Below are positions 1 to 8,936 of a DNA stretch of 64,000 bases, one piece after another. Every line of letters starts with the position of its first letter. Position 1 is the stretch's first letter. The position numbers and the translations under genes are program-made. Source of the stretch: G963662905 sp963662905 (GTDB lineage: Bacteria > Bacteroidota > Bacteroidia > Bacteroidales > WRLA01); the NCBI GenBank assembly GCA_963662905.2, contig CAXXFD010000001.1, forward strand, positions 868,001 through 932,000, written 5' to 3'. Below the pieces are notes generated by a model. That model had not been told where the DNA came from, ran no database searches, and saw nothing but the letters and a program-made list of their open reading frames with translations.

Positions 1-2996
1 AAATACCATCGGAGTTTTACAGCACACAAAACCTGCTGCCTTTTGAAAATGTGCTTTCCCTTTTCCAGGACCGGCGTGGGTATATCTGGCTGGGAACGGA
101 ATTTGGTCTGGTGCGCTATAATGGCCGCGAGATGCAACGTATTTGTGCAGAACGCATCAGCTTGCCCGTTTTGGATATCCTGCAAAGAGAGGAAGCTTAT
201 TTTGTGCTCACACCTCAGTTTTTGTATTGCCTGAATGCGGATTACCAAATTCAGGATAGTTTAGCGCTTGATCCGGGCGCTGAGCTTGCACAATCGCAAA
301 GCGGCAGGCTTTTCCTGAAAACTCCTTTTAACGTGCAAAGCCTTTCTTTGATTGATGGAATGTTTTTGAATGAGGAAATTTTGGATCAAAGTGCAATTCA
401 GCAATTGGTTGCCGATTCCGCAGCCGAAAATCTTTATGGTATCATAAACGGGAAACTGTTTCAGTTCAATCTTGCAGACAAAAGCCTGAATATCACGAAT
501 CGGCCGGCTTCAGAAGTTTATATGGGTATTGATAATAATTTGTGGGTTTTTAATGAGGGTTTAGCTTCAATAAAAGCATCAAAATCAAATAATTTCGAAA
601 TCAGAAAACCTTTTCCGAAACAAATTAAGTCTGTGTTCAATGCCGGAGATGTTGGTTTTTGGATGCTTGCCGGAAACCAGTTGTACCGCCAGCAAAGTAT
701 GGACAAGAGAGGTGTGGTGCTCAGCAGGGCTTCCGGATTGAAAGCGCGTAAAATCAATGCGGCTCTGCAGGATCATGAAGGAAACCTTTGGGTGGCTTAC
801 GAAGGAGGTTTGCAAAAATTTCTGATGAAAAGCGGTGTGCGGGTTTTTGAGGGAATGCAGCATGAGGTCAGCAAAATATTTCAGGATCAGCAAAATTCTT
901 ATTGGATGCTGACTAATAACGGATTGTACCGCATGCGTCCCGGGAAATCGGCCGTACCAAAACGTATTTTATCTGATAGTTTCAAAGATGGTGGCATAGC
1001 TCCGGATAATCTGCTCTTTTTTTATACCAATCACATAGTCCGGTTTTACAATCCGGCAGCGGATCAATGGACGCATTTTCAGGCCGGATTTGTGGATGAA
1101 ATTATGGATATCAAGCCGGGCGATGATGGGAATTTCTATATGCTGGCAAAAAATGACGGAGAAGTTGTGCTTTATACCCTGAACTCCAATTTCAAAATTT
1201 TGAAACAGTTTAAAACCGGCCTAAAAGAAGAAGCACAGCTTTATGTGTTTGATAATCAATTAATGATACAATCAGCTAATCAGATTTTTGAACTGAGTGA
1301 ATTTGATTTTAAATCGGTTGATTTAGACGAAAACCTTCAGATCAATGATGTGCTTTTGCTCCAGGATGTGGTGTACATTGCAACGGATTTGGATTTGATC
1401 AGGATCGGTGAGCAGAACGATGAGGTCTTGTTCAGCGATGGAAGCCCTTTGATTCAAATACTTCCCGGAAGGAACAAAAACATCATCTGGATTGCCACAA
1501 CTGCCGGTATATATAAATATAACCTCCGGCTGAATATCGTAGAAAGTGAACTGCATGCTGAAGACGGTTTGCCCGCAAATGAAATTATAAAAGGAGGCAT
1601 GTTCCTCGATAACAAAGGGATTTTGTGGCTGAGCACTTATCACGGAATGGCCACTTACAGCCCGAAAGCCGGTAGCCATGAGCTTTTTGCACCCGTTTGT
1701 TTCATTGATAATATGAGCATAAATGGTGAAAAATCAAGGCTTGAAAACGGGCAAAAGCTTAAGCACAATCAAAACAATCTGGTTTTTGAACTTACGGCGC
1801 TTTCCTACAGCGACGAATCTGCTGTGGAATATGAATTTTATTTACGGGGCCTGCATAATGATTATCAATCCTATTCCAAGGGCAAGGATTATCTGGCGCG
1901 TTTTACCAATCTGCCACCCGGCGATTATGAATTTGTGTATAAAGCGCGTGCAAAAGATAAACTCTGGGCCTATGCGCGCACATTGAATTTCAGCATCAGC
2001 AAGCCTTTTTGGGAAACCTGGCTGTTCCGTATTCTTGCTTTGGTTTTGATTACGCTTATTGTCTGGATGCTCTATCGCTGGCGTTTGCATCGTCTGGAAC
2101 AGCAAAAGCGTGTCCTGGAAGGGCTTGTGAAAGAACGTACGCATCAGCTGGAGCAAGCCAATGAAGAGCTGGAATCTCAAATTGAGCTGGTAAGCCGGCA
2201 AAAGGAGGAAATCACGGTGCAAAAAGAAGAAATTGAACTCAAAAACCAGAATATCACCGACAGCATCCGTTATGCCAAGCGTATTCAGGAAGCTATTTTG
2301 CCACAGGATAAACTGGTGAAACAAAGGTTGGAGCAGTCTTTTATTCTATATAAGCCTAAAGATATCGTCAGTGGTGATTTTTACTGGATGCATTCTTTTG
2401 ATGATAAAATACTTTTTGCGGCTGTGGATTGCACAGGACATGGTGTTCCCGGAGCCTTTGTGAGCCTTGTGGGACATACTGCCCTCAACCGAACAGTAAA
2501 GGAATTTGGGATTTTTGAACCGGGCAGGATTTTGGATAAACTCAATGATCTGGTACTGGAAACCTTCCGGCAGCAGGGAACCAGCGATGTGAAAGATGGC
2601 ATGGATATGGCCTTGTGTTTGGTGGATGCAGGCAAAAAGCAGCTTCAGTTTGCCGGCGCCAATAATCCGCTTTTCCTGATCCGCGACAATGAATTACAGG
2701 AAATCAAAGCCACAAAAAAACCTATAGGCAGCACCGAACGCAAGCAATCCTATGAAAACCATGTCATTGATTTGCAAAAAGATGATTGCATCTATGTTTT
2801 TTCCGATGGCTTTGCCGATCAGTTTGGTGGCCCGAAAGACAGGAAATTTATGAGCCGGAATTTTAAAAAATTATTGCTTTCGGCTCACGACCGTCCTATG
2901 GGCGAGCAGCGTGAAATCCTGAATGAAACCATCGAAAACTGGCGGGGCGAGCGCGAGCAAATAGATGATATACTGGTGATCGGATACAGGTTTTAA
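1..2996 (+). CDS. Two-component-regulator-propeller / SpoIIE-type protein phosphatase, 5' end outside window
   Basis: The frame is open to the left edge, and the first possible start (GTG at 51) falls inside a propeller blade, so the real start lies upstream. In order I see propeller-type repeats (QDxxGxIW-like motifs near 70 and 770), a Y_Y_Y-type beta-sandwich at about 1780-2010, one membrane helix at about 2018-2085, a coiled coil at about 2090-2280 and a SpoIIE/PP2C phosphatase domain from about 2340 to the end. The phosphatase metal-binding acidic motifs VSGDFYW, AAVDCTGHG, FSDGFADQ and DDILV are present. The extracytoplasmic propeller is inferred to sense a signal and the cytoplasmic domain to dephosphorylate a Ser/Thr phosphoprotein. 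The helix-coil-effector layout resembles hybrid two-component sensors, but a phosphatase replaces the kinase. The partner is not encoded nearby. Domain calls are confident; signal and substrate are unknown. Confidence 0.85.
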   Translation, partial: IPSEFYSTQNLLPFENVLSLFQDRRGYIWLGTEFGLVRYNGREMQRICAERISLPVLDILQREEAYFVLTPQFLYCLNADYQIQDSLALDPGAELAQSQSGRLFLKTPFNVQSLSLIDGMFLNEEILDQSAIQQLVADSAAENLYGIINGKLFQFNLADKSLNITNRPASEVYMGIDNNLWVFNEGLASIKASKSNNFEIRKPFPKQIKSVFNAGDVGFWMLAGNQLYRQQSMDKRGVVLSRASGLKARKINAALQDHEGNLWVAYEGGLQKFLMKSGVRVFEGMQHEVSKIFQDQQNSYWMLTNNGLYRMRPGKSAVPKRILSDSFKDGGIAPDNLLFFYTNHIVRFYNPAADQWTHFQAGFVDEIMDIKPGDDGNFYMLAKNDGEVVLYTLNSNFKILKQFKTGLKEEAQLYVFDNQLMIQSANQIFELSEFDFKSVDLDENLQINDVLLLQDVVYIATDLDLIRIGEQNDEVLFSDGSPLIQILPGRNKNIIWIATTAGIYKYNLRLNIVESELHAEDGLPANEIIKGGMFLDNKGILWLSTYHGMATYSPKAGSHELFAPVCFIDNMSINGEKSRLENGQKLKHNQNNLVFELTALSYSDESAVEYEFYLRGLHNDYQSYSKGKDYLARFTNLPPGDYEFVYKARAKDKLWAYARTLNFSISKPFWETWLFRILALVLITLIVWMLYRWRLHRLEQQKRVLEGLVKERTHQLEQANEELESQIELVSRQKEEITVQKEEIELKNQNITDSIRYAKRIQEAILPQDKLVKQRLEQSFILYKPKDIVSGDFYWMHSFDDKILFAAVDCTGHGVPGAFVSLVGHTALNRTVKEFGIFEPGRILDKLNDLVLETFRQQGTSDVKDGMDMALCLVDAGKKQLQFAGANNPLFLIRDNELQEIKATKKPIGSTERKQSYENHVIDLQKDDCIYVFSDGFADQFGGPKDRKFMSRNFKKLLLSAHDRPMGEQREILNETIENWRGEREQIDDILVIGYRF

Positions 2997-3047
2997 AAAC
3001 TTATAAACAGTCCTGAGTATTAATAATCAGCGCATTCCTATTATTTA

Positions 3048-3079
3048 TTTGTAATTCAGAATTTTAATTAATACTTTTG
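3048..3079 (+). promoter_or_regulatory. Bacteroidota-type promoter for the yceD-rpmF-plsX-fabH cluster
   Basis: TTTG at 3048-3051 and TACTTTTG at 3072-3079 are separated by 20 bases, a full match to the -33/-7 consensus of the primary sigma factor of this phylum. The box ends 25 bases before the GTG at 3105. This is a sequence match only, but both boxes are exact. Confidence 0.6.
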
Positions 3080-3104
3080 CCGACCGATTTGAAATACGGT
3101 TATT

Positions 3105-3626
3105 GTGCGTAATATAAAAGAATTCGATATTGAGTTTTCCGGTCTTAAAACAGGGTTATACGACTTTGATTTTGAGGTTGATACTACATTTTTTGATTTT
3201 TTCAAAAATGAAGACGCACAAGATGGCAGCCTGAAAGTTCATGTGGATATGGACCGTCAGGAACGGATGCTGGTTCTGGATTTTCATATTTTGGGAACAG
3301 TAAAAGTTGTTTGCGACCGCTGTCTCGATCTTTTTGATTTTCCGGTGGAGAGCATGCAGCAAATCATAGCCAAATTTGGTAATGAAGACGCAGAAGAAGA
3401 TGAAAACCTCATAGTAATTAGCGAAAAGCAGCATAAAATTAATGTGGCCCAGTTTATTTATGAGTTTATCATTCTGGCTTTGCCCATTCAGAAAATTCAT
3501 CCCGATGATGAGAACGGAAACCCTACTTGTGACCCTTCGATGCTTAAAAAGCTTGAAGAGCTTCAGAACCAGAGAGGGACAGATTCCCGTTGGGACGCTT
3601 TAAAGAAATTAAGAGATAAAGACTGA
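3105..3626 (+). CDS. YceD/DUF177 family protein
   Basis: A 173-residue protein with the DUF177 (YceD) signature: a beta-rich N-terminal half, then a CDRC motif near residue 65-70, and an acidic middle. In other bacteria YceD is linked to 23S rRNA accumulation and is encoded directly before rpmF, as here (31 bases apart). The start is GTG; it is the best in-frame choice because it lies 25 bases after an exact -7 box and gives the expected N-terminus. The cluster order yceD-rpmF-plsX-fabH is widely conserved and supports the call. The molecular role is unproven in this phylum. Confidence 0.85.
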   Translation: MRNIKEFDIEFSGLKTGLYDFDFEVDTTFFDFFKNEDAQDGSLKVHVDMDRQERMLVLDFHILGTVKVVCDRCLDLFDFPVESMQQIIAKFGNEDAEEDENLIVISEKQHKINVAQFIYEFIILALPIQKIHPDDENGNPTCDPSMLKKLEELQNQRGTDSRWDALKKLRDKD

Positions 3627-3656
3627 TATAAATAATCATTTAAGTAATTAGATAAA

Positions 3657-3845
3657 ATGGCACATCCAAAGAGAAAAATTTCGAAAACACGAAGGGACAA
3701 AAGACGTACACATTACAAAGCTGTAGCACCTACTACATCAGTTTGTTCTAATTGCGGATCACCGGTACGTTATCACCGTGTGTGCCCCGAATGTGGCTAT
3801 TACCGTGGTAAGCAAGCTATTGAAGTAGCTGGCGAAGAAATATAA
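3657..3845 (+). CDS. rpmF: 50S ribosomal protein L32
   Basis: A 62-residue basic protein beginning MAHPKRK, typical of L32, with a four-cysteine zinc site (C30 and C33, C43 and C46). It belongs to the large ribosomal subunit. It follows the YceD gene by 31 bases and precedes plsX by 13, so it is almost certainly co-transcribed with both. Length and motif match the family. Retention of all four cysteines marks it as the zinc-binding form. Confidence 0.97.
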   Translation: MAHPKRKISKTRRDKRRTHYKAVAPTTSVCSNCGSPVRYHRVCPECGYYRGKQAIEVAGEEI

Positions 3846-3858
3846 ATAGCCGGATCCA

Positions 3859-4818
3859 ATGAAAATTGGCCTGGACGCAATGGGTGGTGATTTTGCTCCG
3901 CAGGCTTGTCTTGCCGGAGCAATCGAAGCCACAAAAGAACTTGGCGAAGAAGATAGTATTGTCCTCTTCGGCAAGAAATCGTTGATTGTTTCAGAACTCA
4001 AAAAGCTGGGCGCAGCTACCGATGCTTTTGAAATAATTGATGCTCCCGAAACCATTGAAATGGGTGATAGCCCCATGAAAGCTTTTTCCCAAAAGCCGTA
4101 TTCCAGTATGGCTTTGGGATTTAAACTTTTACGGGCGAAAGACATTCAGGCATTTGCCAGCGCGGGAAATACAGGAGCTATGCTGGTTGGAAGTATGATG
4201 GTGATCAATAACATCAAAGGTGTTATCCGGCCATCTATTTCTACTTTTGTGCCACAAGAAAACGGAAGCCGCGCCATCATGCTCGATGTGGGCGCAAATC
4301 CCGATTGCAAAGCTGATGTGCTTTACCAGTTTGGTTTGCTCGGTTCCGTTTATTCTAAAACCGTTCTGGGAAATAAAAAACCACGTGTTGCTTTATTAAA
4401 CATTGGTCATGAAGAAAAAAAAGGCAATATCCTTTTTCAAACTGTTTACCAAATGATGAAAGGCAGCAACGATTTTTATTTTATTGGCAATATTGAAGGT
4501 GGAGACCTTTTTTCCAATAAAGCCGATGTGATTGTTACCGATGGCTTTAATGGCAATATCGTTCTGAAACTGGTGGAAAGCATGTATAAAATATTGGCTA
4601 AAAAGGGAATACATGATCCACTTGTAGATCGCTTCAATTATGAGGAAATTGGCGGCACTCCAGTATTGGGCGTGAATGCACCTGTCGTTATCGGACATGG
4701 AATTTCAAACGCCAAAGCCATAAAAAGTATGATTATGCTTGCCAAAGCAGAGCATGATCAGAATCTTGTGAAAAGCATTAAACGAGCTTTAAGCCGTTAC
4801 TATTTGAATTTAAAGTAA
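3859..4818 (+). CDS. plsX: Phosphate acyltransferase PlsX
   Basis: A 319-residue protein starting with the family signature GLDAMGGDFAP. PlsX converts acyl-ACP and phosphate to acyl phosphate, the donor for glycerol-3-phosphate acylation by PlsY in phospholipid synthesis. Conserved stretches include SAGNTGA near residue 100, LDVGANPDCK near 140 and TDGFNGN near 230. It starts 13 bases after rpmF and ends 11 bases before fabH, which implies a single transcript tying ribosome production to lipid synthesis. Length is normal and nothing is missing. Confidence 0.97.
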   Translation: MKIGLDAMGGDFAPQACLAGAIEATKELGEEDSIVLFGKKSLIVSELKKLGAATDAFEIIDAPETIEMGDSPMKAFSQKPYSSMALGFKLLRAKDIQAFASAGNTGAMLVGSMMVINNIKGVIRPSISTFVPQENGSRAIMLDVGANPDCKADVLYQFGLLGSVYSKTVLGNKKPRVALLNIGHEEKKGNILFQTVYQMMKGSNDFYFIGNIEGGDLFSNKADVIVTDGFNGNIVLKLVESMYKILAKKGIHDPLVDRFNYEEIGGTPVLGVNAPVVIGHGISNAKAIKSMIMLAKAEHDQNLVKSIKRALSRYYLNLK

Positions 4819-4829
4819 AACCTTTTTCT

Positions 4830-5825
4830 ATGATCAGAGCAGCTATTACTGGTGTTGCAGCCAGTCTCCCCGAATACATCCTGACCAATGAAGAACTCAG
4901 CAAGATGGTAGATACATCGGATGAGTGGATTATGACCCGTATCGGAATTAAAACGAGGCATATCAGCAAAACCCCGGGTGAAGGACCAAGTGATTACGGT
5001 GCAAAAGCCGTTAAAATGCTTCTCGAAAAGACCAATACCTCTCCCGATGAAGTGGATCTGTTAATTTGTGCTACTGTTACTCCAGATATGCAATTTCCGG
5101 CCACAGCAAACCTGATTAGCTATAAGGCCGGCATAAACAATGCTTTTGCTTTTGATATTAATGCTGGTTGCAGTGGATTCCTTTATAACCTTGCAACCGC
5201 AACAAAGTATATTGAATCCGGACGTTACAAAAAAGTTGTAGTAGTCGGTGCCGAAAAAATGTCATCCATCGTAAATTACGAAGACCGTTCTACCTGTCCG
5301 ATTTTTGGTGATGGCGCCGCATGCGTGATGCTCGAGCCTTCTGAAGATGAAAATTATGGCATCATGGATGAAATCCTGCAATCTGATGGCGCGGGATGGG
5401 TTCACCTGCATCAAAAAGCCGGCGGTTCTGTTAAACCGGCCTCGCTCGAGACCATCAATGCCAAAGAACATTTTATTTATCAGGAAGGTCAGCCTGTATT
5501 TAAGTTTGCCGTTTCGAAAATGGCCGATGTGGCCGTTGAAATGATGAAAAGGCATAATATCGCCAGCGAAGACCTGAACTGGCTTGTACCGCATCAGGCA
5601 AATATGCGTATTATCGACGCCACAGCACGCCGCATGGGCATTCAGCGTGAGCAGGTAATGATCAATATCGAAAAATACGGTAATACCACTGCCGCAACGC
5701 TTCCCCTTTGCCTGTTTGATTATGAAAGTCAGCTGCGTAAAGGCGATAACCTCATTCTGGCTACTTTTGGAGCCGGGTTTACCTGGGGTGCAATGTATGT
5801 AAAATGGGCCTATGACGGCCAGTAA
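4830..5825 (+). CDS. fabH: 3-oxoacyl-ACP synthase III (FabH)
   Basis: A 331-residue ketoacyl synthase III that condenses acetyl-CoA (or a branched acyl-CoA) with malonyl-ACP to start fatty acid synthesis. The catalytic triad is visible: Cys114 in NAGCSGF, His255 in VPHQAN and Asn285 in KYGNTTAA. It lies 11 bases after plsX at the end of the cluster and is followed by a strong hairpin terminator at 5850. Members in this phylum often take branched primers, but the sequence alone does not settle that. Confidence 0.96.
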   Translation: MIRAAITGVAASLPEYILTNEELSKMVDTSDEWIMTRIGIKTRHISKTPGEGPSDYGAKAVKMLLEKTNTSPDEVDLLICATVTPDMQFPATANLISYKAGINNAFAFDINAGCSGFLYNLATATKYIESGRYKKVVVVGAEKMSSIVNYEDRSTCPIFGDGAACVMLEPSEDENYGIMDEILQSDGAGWVHLHQKAGGSVKPASLETINAKEHFIYQEGQPVFKFAVSKMADVAVEMMKRHNIASEDLNWLVPHQANMRIIDATARRMGIQREQVMINIEKYGNTTAATLPLCLFDYESQLRKGDNLILATFGAGFTWGAMYVKWAYDGQ

Positions 5826-5849
5826 AATATAATTGTGCGAATTTGTTTC

Positions 5850-5882
5850 AAGGGATGATTCTTAGAATTGTCCCTTTTTTTT
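5850..5882 (+). terminator. Rho-independent terminator after fabH
   Basis: A 12-bp stem (5850-5861 with 5865-5876, two G-T wobbles) closes a three-base loop and runs into an eight-T tract. It sits 25 bases after the fabH stop. Confidence 0.8.
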
Positions 5883-5889
5883 ATCTTTG
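5882..5889 (+). promoter_or_regulatory. -7 box for the GNAT gene
   Basis: TATCTTTG matches TAnnTTTG exactly, 30 bases before the ATG at 5919 and directly abutting the fabH terminator. No convincing -33 box is visible. Confidence 0.35.
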
Positions 5890-5918
5890 GTCATTAATCT
5901 GATTAAAATACAAATTAA

Positions 5919-6344
5919 ATGCTATTACATTTCAAAGGAAAAGAAACTGTATTTTTTGGTAAGGTGCAGGAAATTCGGGAATCGGTTTTTGTGAAAGAAC
6001 AAAATGTGCCCTATAATATTGATTTTGATGGGTTTGATCGAAACAGTACACATTTTATTTTGATGACTCAAGGTCAGGCTGTTGCTACTGCACGTATCAG
6101 GGAAACGGAAAAAGGCACCAAACTGGAACGTTTTGCTGTTGCCAAGAAATACAGAGGCAATCAATATGGTAAAGAACTAATGAAAGGCATTCTGGAATTT
6201 CATAAAAGCAACGAACTTCTCCCATTATACCTTCATGCTCAGGAAGATGTCATTGATTTTTATAAAAAATTTGGGTTTGTCGAAGAAGGAAAGATTTTTC
6301 ATGAAGCGAATATTCCACACCGCCTGATGAAATTTGAGCACTAA
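5919..6344 (+). CDS. GNAT family N-acetyltransferase
   Basis: A 141-residue single-domain GNAT. The acetyl-CoA-binding motif A is seen as ERFAVAKKYRGNQYGKEL near residues 70-87, and motif B as DFYKKFGFVEEGKIF near 112-126. It resembles the YjcF-type small acetyltransferases. The substrate cannot be told from sequence. It has its own -7 box and overlaps the convergent PHP gene by four bases. Confidence 0.85.
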   Translation: MLLHFKGKETVFFGKVQEIRESVFVKEQNVPYNIDFDGFDRNSTHFILMTQGQAVATARIRETEKGTKLERFAVAKKYRGNQYGKELMKGILEFHKSNELLPLYLHAQEDVIDFYKKFGFVEEGKIFHEANIPHRLMKFEH

Positions 6345-7189
6345 AAAATTTCTATTTTCTTCTCAATCCAGCCCTGCTTTTTATCCGGGATACGTTCGTG
6401 GGTAAACCCGGTTTCCAAAAGAAGTTTGCGTGTTTCAGGAATTATTAATGCCAGTTCATTTGGTTTATGGGCATCGGAGCTGATTATTAGCGGAACTTTT
6501 TTCCTTTGCATTTTTTTCAAAACCTTTGGCTCCGGAAAAGTGGTTTCACTGCGTTTTTTATAAATACCGCGAGTATTCACTTCCACCACCACGTCATATT
6601 GAAGGCATAAATCTAATACTTTGTCAATCAAAAGCTGATACCAGACTTCATCGGTTGTGAAATACCGGTCTTTATTGTGCATATTTATTTTATCGAAATG
6701 ACCCAGGATTTCAGGTTTTTGGGTTTCGATCATTTCGAAAATTTGTTCAAAATATGCCCTAACGCCCTTTTTTGCATTTCCGTCAAATAACTGCCGCAGG
6801 CCGTCATCATAGATTTGCTGTTTGGCTCCATCTGTAAACCACAGGCCGTCTTCCTCGCCTTTTACCAGATGAATGGAACCAATGATATAATCGAGGCCCA
6901 AACCGTCTTTAAAAGAGCTAAAATTACGTGTAATGCCCGGAATATAGTCTGCTTCCAACGCGATGAAGATTTCCGGATCCCCTTCTTTAGCCGCATCGCG
7001 CACTTTTCGTATGTGATCTAAGTAATCCTGTAGTTTGTTTCCGGCAATGGCAAAATTATTTTCAAAGGGTACGGGTGCGTGCCCTGAGAAACCGAGATGC
7101 GTGAAATGGAGGCTTTTTGCTTTTGCAAAATATTCTTCCGGAGCCGAAGAGCCATCGCAATAATATGTATGTGTATGGAAGTTGTGCAT
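6341..7189 (-). CDS. PHP-domain phosphatase, histidinol-phosphatase-like
   Basis: A 282-residue PHP protein. It starts MHNFHTHTYYCDG, where H5 and H7 form the first metal-binding HxH. Later metal ligands appear in GFSGHAP, ALEADY, SIHLV, GHFDKI, VEVNT and SSDAHKP. The family (HisJ/HisK type) removes phosphate from histidinol phosphate, but many relatives are general phosphoesterases and no his genes lie nearby, so the substrate is tentative. The reading frame extends 18 codons upstream of the chosen ATG; I reject the longer form because the HxH must be near the N-terminus and an exact -7 box begins at 7205, between the two starts. Confidence 0.82.
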   Translation of the reverse strand: MHNFHTHTYYCDGSSAPEEYFAKAKSLHFTHLGFSGHAPVPFENNFAIAGNKLQDYLDHIRKVRDAAKEGDPEIFIALEADYIPGITRNFSSFKDGLGLDYIIGSIHLVKGEEDGLWFTDGAKQQIYDDGLRQLFDGNAKKGVRAYFEQIFEMIETQKPEILGHFDKINMHNKDRYFTTDEVWYQLLIDKVLDLCLQYDVVVEVNTRGIYKKRSETTFPEPKVLKKMQRKKVPLIISSDAHKPNELALIIPETRKLLLETGFTHERIPDKKQGWIEKKIEIF

Positions 7190-7204
7190 GCTGCGAATTT
7201 TCTG

Positions 7205-7238
7205 CAAAACTATAAACTTCCTGAGGAAGGAAGACAAA
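7205..7238 (-). promoter_or_regulatory. Promoter of the PHP phosphatase gene
   Basis: On the minus strand, TTTG (7235-7238) and TAGTTTTG (7205-7212) are 22 bases apart, both exact matches to the phylum consensus. The expected transcription start falls about 11 bases before the ATG at 7189. Confidence 0.5.
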
Positions 7239-7277
7239 ATCATTTATTAAGAAATCATATCCTTCATCCAGATTTCA

Positions 7278-7285
7278 TATATTTG
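7278..7285 (+). promoter_or_regulatory. -7 box for the small lipoprotein gene
   Basis: TATATTTG matches TAnnTTTG exactly, 12 bases before the ATG at 7298. No clear -33 box. Together with the promoter at 7205-7238 it makes the intergenic region divergent. Confidence 0.4.
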
Positions 7286-7297
7286 CTTCATCGTAAA

Positions 7298-7720
7298 ATG
7301 CTTATGCTGAGAAAATTCCTTATTCCGCTAAGTGTGCTTTTATATTTGAGCAGCTGCAAGCCTTCTTTTGAGAAAAAACTGGAAGGCACTTGGGTTGTGC
7401 GTGAAATCACAGCCGACAGCCTTTATTATCAAAATTATCCGGAAACAATTATTCAACAGGCATTTGAAATTAAAAAACGCAGTTACATTGTTGTTCATGC
7501 CGATTATACCATCGATTTTGTGAGCCCGGGCAGTGTTCATCATGGGAAATGGCGCCCCGGACGCAATGGGACAAGCATCATTACTTTGTTTGAAGGAGAA
7601 AAATTCAGCGATAGTATCCCAATCGAAATGATTACAGACTCCAGCCTTACCATAGTAGATAAATCTTCAAAAGGCTGCATACGAACAGTTTACCTGAAAG
7701 ACGGCTTTATTTCTTTTTAA
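7298..7720 (+). CDS. Small lipoprotein of unknown function
   Basis: A 140-residue protein with a basic N-terminus, hydrophobic stretch and lipobox LSSC, so it is exported and lipidated. After the cysteine it resembles lipocalin-like or copper-resistance-type small Bacteroidota lipoproteins (LEGTWVV opening, alternating beta pattern), but I do not recognise a named family. The frame is open further upstream, but I start at 7298 (7304 is equally possible) because the signal peptide begins there and a -7 box lies just ahead. The 3' end overlaps the convergent EnvC-like gene by 14 bases. Confidence 0.7.
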   Translation: MLMLRKFLIPLSVLLYLSSCKPSFEKKLEGTWVVREITADSLYYQNYPETIIQQAFEIKKRSYIVVHADYTIDFVSPGSVHHGKWRPGRNGTSIITLFEGEKFSDSIPIEMITDSSLTIVDKSSKGCIRTVYLKDGFISF

Positions 7721-8936
7721 CGATCCAGTATGAAGGATTTTGGAGTTCTTTTCCTTTCCAGAGCTCAAAATGCAATTCCGTTTTTCCTTCTTTGCTGTCT
7801 GTATAAATAGAACCGATGAGTTGTTTGGCTTCAATTTGTTGGCCTTTTTCCACTAAAACCTTATCGAGGTTTGAGTAAACGGTAAGAAAATCTCCATGCC
7901 TGATAATCACTACATTATGATAATTTGGAATGCTGAGCACGCGGGTTACGGTTCCATCAAATACCGCACGCGCCATACTTCCTGCATTGGTCAGGATATC
8001 GATTCCGTTGTTTTTGGTTTTAACATGCTTCAGTACAGGATGTGCATGTTCCCCGTAGGTGGAAGAAACAATGCCACGCTCAACGGGCCAAGGTATTTTT
8101 CCTTTGTTTTTCTGGAAATTTCCGGAGATGATTTGTTCTTCAGGCGTTAGTTCAAAGCTTTTTTTGTTGTTCTTTTTATTGGCGCGTTCTGCTGCCAAGC
8201 GGATTTCTTCTGCAATAATTTCCTGAATGCGGCTTTGAAGCTTTTTGGCCGCTTTTTCTTTGTCGCGTATCGTTTTCTTCAGCTGATTCTCCTGAGCAGT
8301 CAGGCTTTGGATTTCACTGTTTTTTCTGGATTTTTCCTGATCCAGTTGTTTTACCGTGCTAAGTTCCTCTTTCCTGAGGTTGAGTTTTTCTGTTTTAGCA
8401 AAAGAAAGCTGCTCGAGTTCGTATTCCAGTTTTTTGCGTGTGATAACAATCAATTCGGCTTGTTGCTGGCGGTAGGCGGTATATTGCTGGAGGTATTTGA
8501 GCCGCTGGAATGCCTGGTTGAAATCACGGGCAGAGAATATAAAAGCCAGTCGACGGTAATTATTTCGGTTGATATAAGCATGATAAATCAGGCTGGCATA
8601 TTCGTCTTTCAAATCCTTAAGGTCTTTTTTGGTTTGCTCCACACCTTCCTGCAAGCGCTCTACTTTGTTGTCGATACCCTTTATTTCCTCATTGATGCGC
8701 CCGAGCAATTGTTCTCTTTTTTTGATTTTGTTGTTTAGCAGAACAATTTGGTTTACCGTGCTTTTTTTGTTTTTCTGCGTTTCATCCAAAAGACTGTTGG
8801 CATAGGCTATCTCCTTTTCAATACGCTCTTTATCTTCCTTTAACTTTTCTTTATCAACACTTTGGGCAAAAGAATAGGGTATTGCAATAAAAAGAAATAA
8901 CAAAATTATGGATGATATTTTCAGCTTAGTCTTCAA
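7707..8936 (-). CDS. EnvC-like murein hydrolase activator with degenerate LytM domain
   Basis: A 409-residue secreted protein: signal peptide (residues 1-25, ending SFAQ), long coiled coil (about 28-260), then a C-terminal LytM/M23 domain (about 285-405). The zinc ligands of active M23 peptidases are partly lost: the HxGxD site reads NNGIDI and the HxH site reads ELHFE. This is the pattern of EnvC-type activators, which switch on amidases at the septum rather than cutting the wall themselves. The only in-frame start that keeps the basic end of the signal peptide is TTG at 8936, inside the end of the DUF4292 gene, so translation is probably coupled. It is the last gene of the dut-TPR-DUF4292 operon. 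Confidence 0.85.
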   Translation of the reverse strand: MKTKLKISSIILLFLFIAIPYSFAQSVDKEKLKEDKERIEKEIAYANSLLDETQKNKKSTVNQIVLLNNKIKKREQLLGRINEEIKGIDNKVERLQEGVEQTKKDLKDLKDEYASLIYHAYINRNNYRRLAFIFSARDFNQAFQRLKYLQQYTAYRQQQAELIVITRKKLEYELEQLSFAKTEKLNLRKEELSTVKQLDQEKSRKNSEIQSLTAQENQLKKTIRDKEKAAKKLQSRIQEIIAEEIRLAAERANKKNNKKSFELTPEEQIISGNFQKNKGKIPWPVERGIVSSTYGEHAHPVLKHVKTKNNGIDILTNAGSMARAVFDGTVTRVLSIPNYHNVVIIRHGDFLTVYSNLDKVLVEKGQQIEAKQLIGSIYTDSKEGKTELHFELWKGKELQNPSYWIVKKK

